64,000 bases of DNA from Rhyzopertha dominica (lineage: Eukaryota > Arthropoda > Insecta > Coleoptera > Bostrichidae). Shown here piece after piece: positions 1-11,630 of the stretch. Both the position numbers and the translations under genes were made by a program. The stretch is from the NCBI GenBank assembly GCA_025024175.1, contig QCXZ01000086.1:16396245-16460244 (forward strand), written 5' to 3'. The notes beneath the pieces are model-generated. The model was not told the DNA's origin. It saw only the letters and a list, made by a program, of their open reading frames with translations, and ran no database searches. Positions within the stretch are counted from its first letter, which is position 1. Every line of letters starts with the position of its first letter.

Positions 1-239
1 TTTACAAAAAATTTTTGAAATTACGTTTGTGCAAATACATTAGCCGGAACGTAAGTAGTATCTTAAAGGAAAATTTTGTAATAGATGATACTGAATGTGG
101 GAAACACAGAAAATCCCTCATTGATATATTTACTGAAGCGGTGTTATCTTCCGAAGTTAGACGTATAAGCCGACAGGCAGATGATGTTAGTAAGATAGCT
201 AAACCAAATCCTAAATTAAGGATATTGAAACACGAATGA
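1..239 (+). CDS. possible 3'-terminal exon of an unidentified gene
   Basis: The frame is already open at the first complete codon (base 3) and runs to a TGA at 237-239, giving about 78 residues. No ATG precedes it, so if it is real it is the last exon or the tail of a gene that begins outside the window. The peptide is hydrophilic and Lys/Arg-rich, with the segment RRISRQADDVSKIAKPNPK near the end and no zinc-finger, membrane or transposase motif. I do not recognise it. The next kilobase holds no continuation. Transposon debris is equally possible. Confidence 0.28.
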   Translation, partial: YKKFLKLRLCKYISRNVSSILKENFVIDDTECGKHRKSLIDIFTEAVLSSEVRRISRQADDVSKIAKPNPKLRILKHE

Positions 240-1000
240 ATTAATAGTGTAAATATACGTACTTATAGCTTTCTAAGTTTAAATAATTTATGTATTAAGT
301 GTTTTAATATCTTATTTACGCAAAAAGATGTTTTTTTCGTATGCATTGTTGTAGCAACCTTTACAAGTTGTATATATATGGCGTATATATTTCTGTAAGA
401 ACTAGACATAAACTATTGACACTTTTAATAAATGAATTATTGTATATTTGGCATTTGTTTACTTGTTAATTATCCTTAAATACGTACACACTATTTTTTT
501 CTTTTGAAGCTTAGCTCGTTCAGCCATGGACTAAAATGAACTTTACTTACAATTACTGTAATTCATGTAAAATTTTAAAAGTAGACATATTTCATTGTTT
601 TAAAACAGAAACATTTTTAGTTACGTACTTGTTACAAATTTCTCACCCTTGACAAAGCACATTATATCTCTTACAATTTAGGATTGTTCCCAAACAGAAC
701 GGCAAAATGGAATGAGTGTGCCTGCAAATAATACGTCACTTTAAACGAGTTTTATTAGATCGCTATATTCTTAAACGGTTGATTTAAATGTAATAGTTAA
801 TCGATTTATTAATAATAATGAGTCTTTATGGACGATATAGCTATCATATAATACCACGCATGTTCAATATACAGTAAAAAAATGCAGCTTTATCTATTAT
901 CTCTGCGTTTTCAGATTATTACTATTTTACATTTGTCGATAAATTGCTGATGTTTGTATGATGCGGTTTTTTAATATACAAGTTTATTAAGAGATACTGC
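240..1000. other. AT-rich non-coding stretch
   Basis: No open frame, terminal repeat or RNA gene is visible. The sequence is AT-rich with short poly-T and poly-A runs. From about 1005 to 1190 the composition becomes clearly richer in G, C and CpG; that patch lies just beyond the C-terminus of the minus-strand LINE and may be its 3' untranslated region. Confidence 0.5.
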
Positions 1001-1209
1001 GTTGCGGAGCTTTGCAATTTGCATGCCAAAGTGCGCGGAGTCGCGAAAGCTGAAAAATGCTCGTCTTGTCTTCTATAGCTTGTGCAGGTGCACGGATATC
1101 ACGCCGTTATTAGAAATTGTTTGATCCCCGTTCCCTCCGCCCGCGCTTCCTGGTCCAGTCCGCCTAAATGCAGTCGTTTGATGGAAGGGGTACAGTCTGA
1201 TATTCCCCT

Positions 1210-1846
1210 TTAACGAAATTCAAAGCTCCGATTTACCGCATTTAATGCCATGTAGCAGTTCCGATGTTTGACGCTACGTACCGCCACCAGACAGAGATAA
1301 ATTAGCAAAATAGGTGTCCGTGATAAGTCCCATAAGGTGAGCACACTATAATATGTATACACAAGGATAGTAGTCAGGTACATGAAGAAGGTCTTAAATT
1401 TCTCAGTTGTATGTTTAGGAGTGACTATGGCGTTATGATTTCTTGTATTAAAAGAGTGAATTTCTGACATAAGTTCAATTTTTGAAAACAGTGGCAATGG
1501 CATTTTATTGAATAATATTTTGTGAACTTCACACAGAAAATTGTACTTGAATCTGTTTTTTATGTTGAGCCACAGACTTTTGCTCAGGTACATGCTCACT
1601 CCTACGTAGTTTGAAGCAATGCCTTATGCAGGCATTTTGTATCTTTTGGAGTCTGTACACATCTGCGCCATTTAAACTGGAGAAATACACAGACAAGCCA
1701 TAGTCTATTGTGGGAAAGATTAATGATTCACAAAGTCGAACTTTGATTCCTGTTGGAAGTAAATCTCTAGTACTGTGAAGTCTATGCAAAGCAAGGTAAC
1801 ATTTCTGACATACTAACGTGGCATGATTGGTAAAGCTAAGACTCAT
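1210..1846 (-). pseudogene. LINE thumb and C-terminal region, frameshifted
   Basis: The segment 1529-1846 encodes the typical post-RT block, with RLCESLIFPTIDYGLSVY followed by RLQKIQNACIR, which resembles the 'LLY-S-L-x-P-x-x-x-Y-G' and 'L-Q-x-x-Q-N-x-x-x-R' motifs of LINE C-termini. It then shifts into the 1210-1599 frame, which carries the last part of the protein, including LCEVHKILFNKMP and SFNTRNH. It has no enzymatic role of its own. Position and order agree with the RT and endonuclease pieces upstream on the minus strand. Confidence 0.65.
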
Positions 1847-1906
1847 CTATGATTATGCCTAAGTCTTTAGAATGTGTACTTAAAGGAATATCACAGTTAT
1901 TAATAC

Positions 1907-2707
1907 TTAATTTGATAAAATCACAGACGATATCACGAACCGAAAGGGGGCCCACAACATCAAAGCCTGTTTCGTGCACCAGGCCTGTAGGGCCTGAAGA
2001 CTCTTATTTAAACTATTTACTACCTCCAAGACGTTACCCCCATTGACAGGAGCATACAGCTGAGTATCATCAGCATAGTGATGAAGCTTAACTCCAGGAA
2101 CACAAATAGATAGGTCACTGATATACAAACAGAACAGAAGAGGTCCCAAAATGGATCCCTGAAGCACCCCCGACAAGACCTCCGCAAACCCTGACTCACA
2201 AACATCAACACCCGACAATTTAACTTTCTGGACCCGACCGCCAAGATAGCCACGAAACCACTGAACAGTGTCCGATGAGAAGCCCAAGTAACCCAGCTTA
2301 GCCAGTAGGATGTGATGGTCGATGGTGTCAAAGGCCCTGGAAAAGTCCAGGAGCACCAATACAGTGGAGTCACCAGAATCTCATGAACGCAGGACATCAT
2401 CAGTGACAGTTAATAGTGCGGTGGATGTGCTGTAGAACTCTTGAAAACCAGACTGGAAAGTCGGAAGCAACCTCTCTCGTGCTACAAAAGAGAGAACCTG
2501 CTGCAGGACCACTCTCTCAAGAATCTTCGACGCCACTGGCAGCAGACTTATAGGCCGTAACTCCTTATGGTGACACAGGTTTCTATTTTTAGGAATTGGG
2601 GNAATGAGGGACTTTTTCCATTCAGTGGGAAAGGTATTTTGTGTGATTGATGAGTTTATGATGTCCGTTAACGGCCTCACACAGTAGTGCTCCACCAGGA
2701 ACAGCAT
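1907..2707 (-). pseudogene. LINE reverse transcriptase domain, frameshifted
   Basis: Two frames together cover the palm and fingers. 2381-2707 gives the ELRPISLLPVASKILER block (RT motif 1) and the FQSGF block. 1907-2359 gives LLDFSRAFDTIDH (motif A), VLQGSILGPLLF (motif B, with Leu where Pro is usual) and HHYADDTQLY (catalytic motif C; YADD at 2066-2077). These motifs place it in the Jockey/CR1 group of LINEs. A frame change near 2370 and another near 1930 break the protein. Two of the three catalytic Asp positions sit in the YADD box and are intact; the third is in LLDFSRAFD. Confidence 0.85.
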
Positions 2708-2753
2708 ATGGATTGATATGCCATCGCATCCAATAGCATTTGTCCTAATTGAT

Positions 2754-3713
2754 CTAAGCGATTTCAGGATATCTTCCAGTCACAAGCTGCAAGGAGCCTT
2801 CAAAATTCTTTAATTTATGTGTGTTGTAATAGTTAATAATCTCTGTATTATCCACATGTGGTGCCTCTGGGGTTGAAGTAAAGAAATGATTTATAGCTTC
2901 ATGGTTTTTCAGCTCCTCCAGAACAGGAGTAGCCTCTCTCCTCCGTACTCCAATCTGTTCTAGCCCGGTCCACAACCTCTGATCGCCTCTACATCCTGTC
3001 TGCAACCACCTAGCATATGCAGCCTTTTCCGCCTTCACATCCGTCGTAACATAATTTCTTAGAGCAATATAGTATCTCCACCTAGCTGCACACCCGTTAC
3101 GCCTATAGCTCTTGTAAGCCTTATTTTTTAGATTGATTATTTGTCGCAAATTGTAGGTGAGCCAACCTGGTGGGCGACTCCGAGCTACTCTTAATTTCAA
3201 AGGAGCATGCTCATCATAAAGTCCTCGCACCAGCTCGCAGAACACACCAAGTTTATTGTTAACATTATCTTGTTCAATTACTGTTTCCCATGGTAAATAC
3301 TCAGCACTGAAGCGGATCAGGTCAACATTTACTGATCTGAGATTCCTAGAAAGACAGCGGGTAGTAATGACAGGCGCTTTGCTAAATATTAAATGGCTTC
3401 CAATCAAGCAATGGTCCCTCAAAGGGGTGCCATTATCAGTCCTGATCTGTCTAATGTCTTCAACAAAACAACTAGTCTTAAGGAACACAGAGCCAGGCGA
3501 TGTCAAATCCAATGCGTTGACATTAAAATCCCCCAATACCATNAAATAATCTGTTTCCACTGCCAGCGATGACAGTCTCTCCTCAAGATCGGCAAAGTGG
3601 CTGTAGTGAACAGTGGATGGTCTGTAAATTACTCCCAACCCCAGCACCCTGGTTCCCTGTACACGAATTCTATACCACAGACTTTCAACCAAGGATGGAG
3701 AGTCATCTTTCAC
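2754..3713 (-). pseudogene. LINE endonuclease C-terminal part and linker
   Basis: About 319 residues are open. Near residue 60 is the GDFN motif of EEP endonucleases, preceded by an LGVIYRP-like strand, and near residue 100 is a DHCLI segment resembling the terminal SDH motif. This enzyme nicks the target DNA to prime reverse transcription. The rest is the basic linker normally found before the reverse transcriptase, including PPGWLTYNLRQIINLKNKAY, which resembles the W-x-x-x-x-L-x-x-x-I-x-x-K-x-x-A-Y block of Jockey/CR1 proteins. One residue is undetermined because of the N at 3543. The frame ends just before the RT region, which continues in another frame. Confidence 0.8.
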
Positions 3714-3859
3714 TACTTCATATTTTAGGTGGCTCTTCAGATGATACTTACATTTTTCTTGTTTAATTTTTGCTTTATATTTATTAGGAGTATTTTTAAT
3801 TTCATGTGATAGATCTATTTTTGAAGATTTCGCGAATGCTATCCTAAAGAGTAAACTAA

Positions 3860-4045
3860 ACGTACTAATTGGCCACCCTTTGGATTAAGTCACAGTTTAC
3901 CAATAAGTTAATACTGCTAATATACAGCAGAAACAGCAATGGACCCGAGACACTACCGTGAGGCATTCTTTATCAACAGGCAACAAAAGTTCTGTAAAAC
4001 TTGACTAATTTGATTCCATTTACCAAAATATTTTAATCTTTTGAT
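3860..4045 (-). pseudogene. reverse transcriptase motif B remnant of a second LINE
   Basis: Minus-strand translation of about 3918-3967 gives MPHGSVSGPLLFLLYISSI, a decayed form of the motif B block VPQGSVLGPLLFLLYINDI. The preceding residues VNGIKLVKFYRTF are also in register with that protein. No catalytic Asp box follows. The frame is interrupted, and it is not collinear with the neighbouring endonuclease, so it comes from a different, older insertion. Confidence 0.6.
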
Positions 4046-4252
4046 CCAAGAACCCCCAAATACCTAAAAAATTATTATTATGGTTACAGTATGCGCCATT
4101 CCTTTATGGACCTCCTATAATAAGTTTGCCTTACAAATGCACAAAATAGTTTTTATCACACAGAAGTTCATTTTTTATTTAAAATTAATAAACTAGTCTC
4201 TGAAACATTTTACTTAATTTGTTGAATGCAATAGTATTTATAACATGATAAC

Positions 4253-4378
4253 ATGAAGTATGCAAGGCGATTCACGATGGTGGTTACAAATCACGATTTT
4301 TTTATGGAATAAAAAATTAAGAATAATAAAAATTAATGAATCATAACCACCATCGTTGAACCTCCTTGCATACTTTAT
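4253..4378. repeat. short hairpin MITE
   Basis: About 34 bp at 4253-4286 recur inverted at 4344-4378, with AAGTATGCAAGG at the outside and GATGGTGGTTA at the inside of each arm. About 57 bp of AT-rich loop lie between them. There is no coding capacity. I could not settle a target duplication; the flanks share only short ATGA/ACAT strings. Confidence 0.6.
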
Positions 4379-4554
4379 GACATTGAAATTGATCAAGCTA
4401 TATTAGTTGTATGTTTTGTCAATTTGGCAAATTTGTCTTTTTAATTTTCATATGTTATTTTCCATAAGTGTTACCATTAATTAGTTAGTTTCTGGTTATT
4501 ATGTAGTTAATCCATTAGTACAAATAAGTTTTACAAATAAAGAAAATAATAAAT

Positions 4555-4640
4555 TTTAGGCCCTGAAGGAGCCAAAGAGTTCCGAAAGCTCGGCAGTTAG
4601 GTAAAAGGATTATTTTATTTGTTTGTGACCAAAGCCCTGA
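4555..4640 (+). repeat. solo Penelope-like 3' terminus remnant
   Basis: The stretch from TAGGCCCTGAAGGAG through TCCGAAAGCTCGGCAG to TAAAAGGATTATTTTATT matches the 3' end of the PLE pair at 18.9-21.4 kb (21294-21360), where the same layout reads GGAGAC...GTCTCC-GAAA-GCTTGGC. The conserved core resembles the CUGA/GAAA parts of a type I hammerhead. No coding remnant precedes it. Confidence 0.5.
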
Positions 4641-6850
4641 TTACATAAAGCATCCTACGATTATACAATAATGGTCAATATTATAAATTATAAAAATATT
4701 TAATCTCAAATAATTTTTTCAGCTTAGTACTTTCTAATAGCAGTTGTGGACTAGATGCCATAGAACACTTTTTGCAACGAAGGAGATTGATTATAACTTG
4801 GAAAAAAGTGAGGACAACATACATCCCTGCAAACTTTTAATGAATATAGTAATGCATGGTAAGTGGCAGATCGTCTTTTAAGGTGCTTTTAATGTTCCAT
4901 AAAGTAAGTGGATTTGGTTGATCTAAATTTCTGCAGAGTTGTGTTGATGGATGTGAACTGGAACCCATTGTATAAGAGTCAAGTCATCTTTTATTCCTAC
5001 CGAATTGAACAAAATAAAGAGTGCTACGTGTATAGACTAGTTGCGATGATAAATACTTTTTCGTATGGTTAAATTTCATACATCTTTGTGCTATACAATA
5101 TTTCAACATCGCACTAAAAAATTCGTACATAATTTAATGCTTCACATGAAATAAGGGTAGTAATACAATCTATACAAATTTACACACAAACCAAAATTTG
5201 AAATTGTCAGCCAACAAGCAGCTTGATAGAACACAGTACTCGGTTGGAAAACAAGAAAGAAAAACAAATCATTTGCTAGTAACTTTCTTATTGTGTGAGC
5301 TTTTTTTAATCGTCAGGTATTGCATTATTTTGTATTATAGTTATATTAATCGCAATATTTTGTGCAGTAGTTGTCCTCTTCTATTAGTTTAATATAATTT
5401 CCATTTCGAGTTTTACCACTTAATATTTCTCATACAGATTTGATTTGTTTTGTAGTTGTAATAATGCTACCAATAGTATTATTAAGCTATGAGTAATGAT
5501 AATGGTAATAATGGAAGACGAATATTTTTGACAAACACAACCTAGATGTGACAAAAACAATAACAGATCATTTTAGAAAGATATGTGTGGTGCATCTCTT
5601 ATAAATAAAAATTAATAAAAGTCAGTTAAGTCGTTACCATTAATTACAGTGTTATGTTCTGTTTGTCGAGTTTGTTTGTACTTTTACAGTTAAACACGAA
5701 ATAAAGTGTGTTTATTCAAACTCGTTTGGTCTTTTATTACAGAAAAGTGTGTGAACCAGCGACAGTGATTGTTTGGATATCTATCCTCTAAATATAATTG
5801 CCTTTTTCACAACTTGAATGATTCACATTTCCTGTGCCTTCTCACAAACTCAGAAAATGACAAAAAATTATTGAAATTAAGAAAGCACAGAACGTAACAT
5901 CAGCTAGTTATTGACTTTTGCATTAAAAATAAAAACCCTTCCTTAAGGAAAATAAAGGTTTGTTTGAATGTCTATATTTCTAGTGGCACTTTGTACTTTG
6001 TTCTAGTTGTCGAATAAGATCATGAATGCAATAATGATATCTCCTATAGAAAAATTTTAATGGCTAATGTTAAGAGAGTCGAATAACGGCAGATTTACTT
6101 CTTTGACATCAAAACTGACATATCTACCAAGTTTTATTTAATTCAGAAATAGTGCGACTCCCGCAACTTCATTTATTTTTTTATGTTTTTTAAATGGACT
6201 GAGCAGAATGATTATAAAAGTGTTATTTCTTTCGAAAATACAAATACCTACGTTATATGTAAATTTTGCTATGTTCAACGGGAAAACCCTGAAGTTTAAA
6301 AAACACAACGCGATTTGCACTAGCCCTGGAAAGGCTGCAGGAAATTTTTGCTTGCGTTTGCACAGCCCTTGTAAGTCTGTTATCCTTATACCAGCTATGC
6401 TCAGATTAGAAAAATCTAGTAGTGTTATAATATCCTTTAGTGATTGTAGGAAACGATCGCAGCCTANTCACTAACAGATATTTCCATATACATTTTTGTT
6501 ACCAACAACATCTTGTTTGGCCACTATGAAATGATAAATCGATTTAGTGTGAGTTTGTCGTATAATTAGTGTGTCAATTACTTAATTAAAAAAAAATCAA
6601 AACATCTAGATATAATAATGAAATCCCATCTACAAAAAAGTTTAGTGTTNTTGANATTTAGGCATAGCACNTTAAATTTTATATTATCTACTTTTTTCTT
6701 TTTCTGTATCTCTAGAGATGACATTCGAAAAAAAATAGTTTAAAAGCTGTGAAGTTAGTTTAAAAAATTGAAATATAACAAAGCTTACTCTATTTAAAAC
6801 ATAAACAAAGTTGAAGGTACTTCTTTTAGTATTGGACTAGCTGTAGTATA
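4641..6850. other. non-coding stretch without a supportable gene
   Basis: AT-rich sequence with no recognised motif. The one thing that stands out is a minus-strand frame open from about 6475 down to 6138 (about 112 residues). It has no ATG near its beginning, shares its region with an open plus-strand frame, and matches nothing I know. Undetermined bases occur at 6467, 6650, 6655 and 6671. Confidence 0.45.
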
Positions 6851-8416
6851 CAGGGTGATCAGTTAAAGCTGGATAAATTTTTTGCAATAAATTTTTAAAC
6901 AGATGTGGCCACCCAGATTTCATTTACAATATTATAAAGTACGTAGCTTTGTCGCTAAGTGGCACATTTAATACGACATATCAAAGAATCGTTTCTTTCT
7001 CCAAAAATTGCAATACAATGTTGGTCTAAAATAAACTCATTACAGTCTATGTTTATTTCTTAAACAATTTTGTTTGTTCTAGTTGCTGTGAGAACCACAA
7101 CAGGAGGCAAAGAAGTTGCAAATCTTCAAAATGGCATAACTCAAATATGATTTAACTGAATTTAACTAATGATGGTTAGTTTTAAAGTGAATTTTATTAT
7201 TTTCAATATAATCATAAATAACTTATAATTTATTGCAACTATTTGACAATGGGAGGTGTTAATCATAAAAATGTTTATATTTTCTCAAATTTCTTCAAAT
7301 AATCAAACGCAACCCTTTAGACTCTTTTGTTAGTTGCTATAGCTCATTAATTAAGCAAGATAAATGTGAAAACCGGTGGTTGATATCTTTTTTCATTTCT
7401 TGGTTATAGCAAAAAGACTGTAAGCCCGTCCTTTGGTTCAGCTATTTTTTTTCCTTGAAACAAAATTAGGATATATTATAAAAAAGCCATATGTTTACTC
7501 ATAAATTACGATTTTTATCTGGTGTGTCCAATATAAAAAAAATAGAATACCAAATTCTTATTGAAATTAGCTGATGGTTATGTACTAATTAGGTAGGTAA
7601 TTATTTCTAAGTCACTCAGTAGCTCATGACCGTTCCTCGTCATTTTATAACCATGGTTCTGTCAGATCCAATCATTTTTGTAGGTAGATATCTTCATTTT
7701 CAATGGATTTCAAATGATCAATATTTTTAAATAAGTACACAAGAATTTGTTGTTTATTTATTTTTTAGTGTTATTTTAACTTTAATTAGATTAATTGATT
7801 ATTAAAATTAACATAACTTTAAATTTATAAAGGTAGTTAATAGAGCATGGCAACAATGAGTTTTTCTTGTTTTTCACTAAGAAGGAGTTAAAATAAGGCA
7901 TACTTGGTAATGACACCAATTAAAGAAGACAAAAGTCTCCATCAAACTATGAAGCACTATTTATTATACAGGGTAAGGTAAAAAAGTATTTACAAAGATT
8001 CACTTTATTTGTGAAATATCATCTGTAAATATTTTTTGGACACTCACTATGCTATATATATTAATAATTAACGCCTCCCATTGTCAACTAGTTGCAATAA
8101 GTTCTAAGTTATTTACGATTTTATTAAAAATCATACAATTCTCTTTAAAACTAGCCATCATTCGTTAAATTCAGTTAACCCATACTTGAGTTATGCCATT
8201 TGGAAGATTTGAAACTTCTATCCCTCCCTGTTTAGAGAAAGAAACCATTTTTTGCTATCGCATATTAAATGCGCCACCTAGAGACAAAATTATGTACTTC
8301 ATCATATTTGAATGAGGTCTGGGTGGCCACATTTGTTTAAAAAACAATTACTGCAAGATTCTAGCATGATTAATTTCCAAAATACAGCCGCTGTCCAGCC
8401 TTAACGGATCACCCTG
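6851..8416. mobile_element. non-autonomous DNA transposon with long inverted arms (TA duplication)
   Basis: The ends read CAGGGTGATCAGTTAAAGC and, inverted, CAGGGTGATCCGTTAAGGC, flanked by TATA on both sides (6847-6850 and 8417-8420), which fits a TA or TATA duplication. The arms are similar for about 400 bp: GGGAGGTGTTAAT at about 7251 mirrors ATTAACGCCTCCC near 8070. About 750 bp of unique AT-rich sequence lie between the arms. There is no transposase. A related right arm lies at 11825-12328. It is probably a foldback-type derivative of a Tc1/mariner-like or other TA-targeting family. Confidence 0.75.
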
Positions 8417-8420
8417 TATA

Positions 8421-9121
8421 ACAATAATTTTAATATCTGCAATCCACTTTGTACTAAAGAAAAAACCCAGTTTGGGATTCATGTTACAAAAAATGTTTTT
8501 GATACTCATGGCACATCTTTCTAACGATAAATTACTAACTATAGAACAATTATTATACTTACCATTGCTCTGAAAATTCCTTATTAAATTAAGGGACAAT
8601 TTGCAGTTTGAGTTGTGCGTTCATCGGTGCAAAAGAATATTTTTTAATAACACCAGTCATGCAGTAAAATTGCAGACGTAATTTCTTCAGTTACCTACTT
8701 ATCTATTTGTAAGGTGCTAACACAATATCGTATAGCAAAAAAAAAGGTGTGTTTAAGGTGCTTCGTGTGTAATCAGAAAATTCTAATTTCACAGACAGCT
8801 CTTTGAGTGTAGTAGGTACTTACTGATTAAGGTGTCTATGTGCTCAAATATATTTCTACGTATTATCGTAGAATACGAAAAAAGATGTAATCTAAACTGG
8901 ATCATAAATGTGAGAGTAAACTTCCAACTAACATTGAATTCTAAATGAAATGTGTAAGGGCAAGTGCTATCTATTGAGGTAGTTCCCAATTATTTTTAAA
9001 AATTTGGGGCTTATATAACAATTTTAGTAACCTGTATTTAAAGATCTAAGTACAGAAATTAAAAGCTATTCTGGAAAAGAAAACTAATGGCATGAACCTT
9101 TTTTTAAACATCTTTTTTATG
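8421..9121. other. non-coding spacer between two palindromic elements
   Basis: I see no gene, repeat unit or terminal repeat in this 700-bp AT-rich stretch. Short open frames on the minus strand carry no recognisable motif. Confidence 0.45.
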
Positions 9122-9123
9122 TA

Positions 9124-10260
9124 CAGGGTGTCCCATTTTCGTTGTAATTGTAGGGTATCTCGGTAACTATTAATGCTAGAGGGTTGCAGTGTCAACATTA
9201 CTGTATTACTTTTTTGTTCTGAATTCAGCTGTACCATTGCCATTTTTGTATCGTCTTTTGTTTAAAGCTATAGCCAACTTTTGGAAAATGTAACATTTCT
9301 CCAGCTCTCAATTTCTCGCTTGGGTATGTAGATACAGAAAAACTATAGAGACATTTTTTAATAGATATTATTATTTTTGAATCCAGTGGCAATACGCCTG
9401 TAATTTTTTAGGAGGTCGCATTTTTGAGATATAGCACAAACTTGTATTTTTTAAAGTGGAACCCATAGTTGGCTTTTGCCGTGGTTGAAAAGGCCTATTT
9501 TTCTGATTAAAAAAATGTCATACATTCTTTAGGTTTATTTTTACTGATTTTGCAATTATTCAAATTTTTTACAAATAATCATATTTTACATTTATATCCA
9601 GGAGGCTATGGAATAAAGAAAACACACAATATAATTTATATTATTAAGTAAAAATTTTAAGTCCTTTAAAAATAATATATCCATATTTGAATACATACAT
9701 ACTTCTAAGAGCGCTCATGCATTTTTTTAATCGATAATCTAAGGAGGACACATAACTAATGAAAATGATTGTTTATTTGGAGATAAGTACCTATGAATTG
9801 TTTATCATCAGCATTTACATCCATTTTGATTGAAAAGCGTAAAATCTTATTAAATTATTACGAAAATTGGGATAATACCAAAATTAGTAAATATATAACC
9901 TAACAATGTATACATTTCTGATCAGAAAAATAGTTCTTTTCAACCATAGTTAAGTCAACTATGGTTTCCATTTAAAAAAATGCAAAGAGTATGCCACTCA
10001 ATTCAGAATTAAAATATCTATAAAAAATGTCTCTACAGCTTTTTTTGTGTCTACACAGCCAATCCAGATATTGAGAACTAAAGAAATGTTACACTTTCCA
10101 AGAGTTGGCTATGGTTTTAAAAACAAAAGACGATAAAAAAATCGCGATGGTGTAGCTGAAGTCAGAACAAAAAAGTAATATAGTAATGTCGAAACCGCAA
10201 CCCTCTAGCAATAATAGTTACCGAGATACCCTACAATTACAATAAAAATGGGACACCCTG
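9124..10260. mobile_element. palindromic non-autonomous DNA transposon, TA duplication
   Basis: The left end CAGGGTGTCCCATTTTCGTT at 9124 is matched inverted by AATAAAAATGGGACACCCTG ending at 10260, and TA lies on each side (9122-9123 and 10261-10262). The arms remain similar for more than 400 bp: TACCGAGATACCCTACAATT, AACCCTCTAGCA and GTTGGCTAT all recur in mirror order. About 350 bp separate the arms. There is no transposase frame. It is a different family from 6851-8416 although both begin CAGGGTG. As RNA it would fold into one long hairpin. Confidence 0.8.
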
Positions 10261-10262
10261 TA

Positions 10263-10881
10263 CTTATACGTCCGTATAGACAAACTAACTAACTTTGAAA
10301 TACAAATTTCTGATTCTAAGCTGAATGTATCTGATACATCTAGAAGCCTCTGTCTTTATATTGACTCCACATTTCGAAGTGTTTGCAAAGCGCTTATTGT
10401 AGCCTTAAAAAAATATATCACAATAGTCATCTTTTAAATGTTAGAAGGAAGAGCATTGTTTGTAATGCCTGTAGTACTACTAAGATAGACAATTCTGCGA
10501 CGTGAATCTATGCAGCCCCACTTGTTTGTGGACTCTGTAGATAAAGAAGTCGTAATACAAACAATTGCAAAGATTCTTGTTTTCTGCTGTTCTGATGTTT
10601 TTCGGCGTTGGTGAGGCGGCTTGGTTGGTGTGAAGGGTTAGTATTGAGCCGAGTTGGGTGCTGGACATGATGTCAAAGGCGGCGAATTTCCACAAGGGTA
10701 AATTCAACAGATCAGCATTCCTCATATGATTTGTTATAAGGATATAAACATTTCCGGACGGACAACAATAATCTCAGGTTTGAGACACGGGCATTGGATT
10801 TAGTATAACCCTGCTCAACTCTACTGTAATTTTGCAAAAACGTTCAATATTACGTAATAAGTGTAAGCTAAAGAAACTTAC
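10263..10881. other. non-coding stretch, locally G+C-richer
   Basis: No identifiable gene. Around 10560-10700 the sequence is richer in G and C than its neighbours and is open on the minus strand for 81 codons, but the peptide has no known motif. Confidence 0.4.
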
Positions 10882-10988
10882 CAATAACATCTCTGAGGGT
10901 CACAAATATTCTTAGTTTGGTTCCGGATTTAAGCCGGAGTTTAAGGACACAACTAAGCGATTTTGTGAACCCTCAGGGATGTTTATTG
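10882..10988. repeat. hairpin MITE
   Basis: CAATAACATCTCTGAGGGT at the left is mirrored by ACCCTCAGGGATGTTTATTG at the right. The similarity continues through CACAAAT...CTTAGTT to a CCGGATTTAAGCCGG centre, so nearly the whole 107 bp forms one imperfect hairpin. No coding sequence and no clear target duplication. Confidence 0.6.
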
Positions 10989-11530
10989 TAACGACCCTTG
11001 TTGCAGCAGTAAATGATGCCGGGTCTGTGGTGGACGCACTTTCATCATTAGATTAGGCAATTTCGATAATTTATTGTATAACTTATAATACTTACATCCT
11101 AAACGAGCAAATGAAATATATACTTACATTAAACAGAAAGCCATTAACAAACAAACTAAAATGTATGTAATAGGTACTAAAAAATACATATATAGTACAT
11201 TATAAGCAGAACATCCAAAACTACAAAAAAGCCATTACCGAGAACATTTATACAATACAAAGCTGGGTATTACCACGGCAACTTTTAAGAAGGCTGCGGC
11301 CACATCAATTTGGCAACAGCGCTCACAAGGCCGATTCTGTTTAAATGAATGGATGGAAACATGAAGTACTCCTTGCACTAGTGCATTGTTCAAACCCATA
11401 ATCTGGATTCTAGATTAGGCTGTTACTGGCAAATGGTCGGCAGCAATTTTGATATAATCGCTAATGAAATTTTCGAGTCAGAACTAAAACTGCGGATTAA
11501 TAATAATATATATTTGCATTACAATCTACT

Positions 11531-11630
11531 NNNNNNNNNNNNNNNNNNNNNNNNNNNNNNNNNNNNNNNNNNNNNNNNNNNNNNNNNNNNNNNNNNNNNN
11601 NNNNNNNNNNNNNNNNNNNNNNNNNNNNNN
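11531..11630. other. assembly gap (100 N)
   Basis: Exactly 100 undetermined bases, the usual placeholder for a scaffold gap of unknown size. The left half of the palindromic element copy at 11825-12328 may be lost in or near it. Confidence 0.98.

Larger units (their letters stand above)
1210..3766 (-). mobile_element. broken Jockey/CR1-like LINE, 5'-truncated
   Basis: Read on the minus strand, this block gives the end of an apurinic-type (EEP) endonuclease, the linker, reverse transcriptase and the C-terminal region of a non-LTR retrotransposon, in that order but in several frames. The endonuclease begins mid-domain, so the 5' end is missing, as is usual after target-primed reverse transcription. 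N's at 2602 and 3543 and several frame changes show that it is inactive. No clear poly-A or microsatellite tail was found; a short run of T's near 967 is the best candidate for the 3' end. Confidence 0.8.

Noticed and set aside
7965..7990. TACAGGGTAAGG as a further transposon end
   Set aside because: I could find no inverted partner with a TA flank within the element.
10480..10725. 81-codon minus-strand frame as a gene
   Set aside because: It has no motif, no family resemblance and no splice context. The G+C-rich composition alone explains the open frame.
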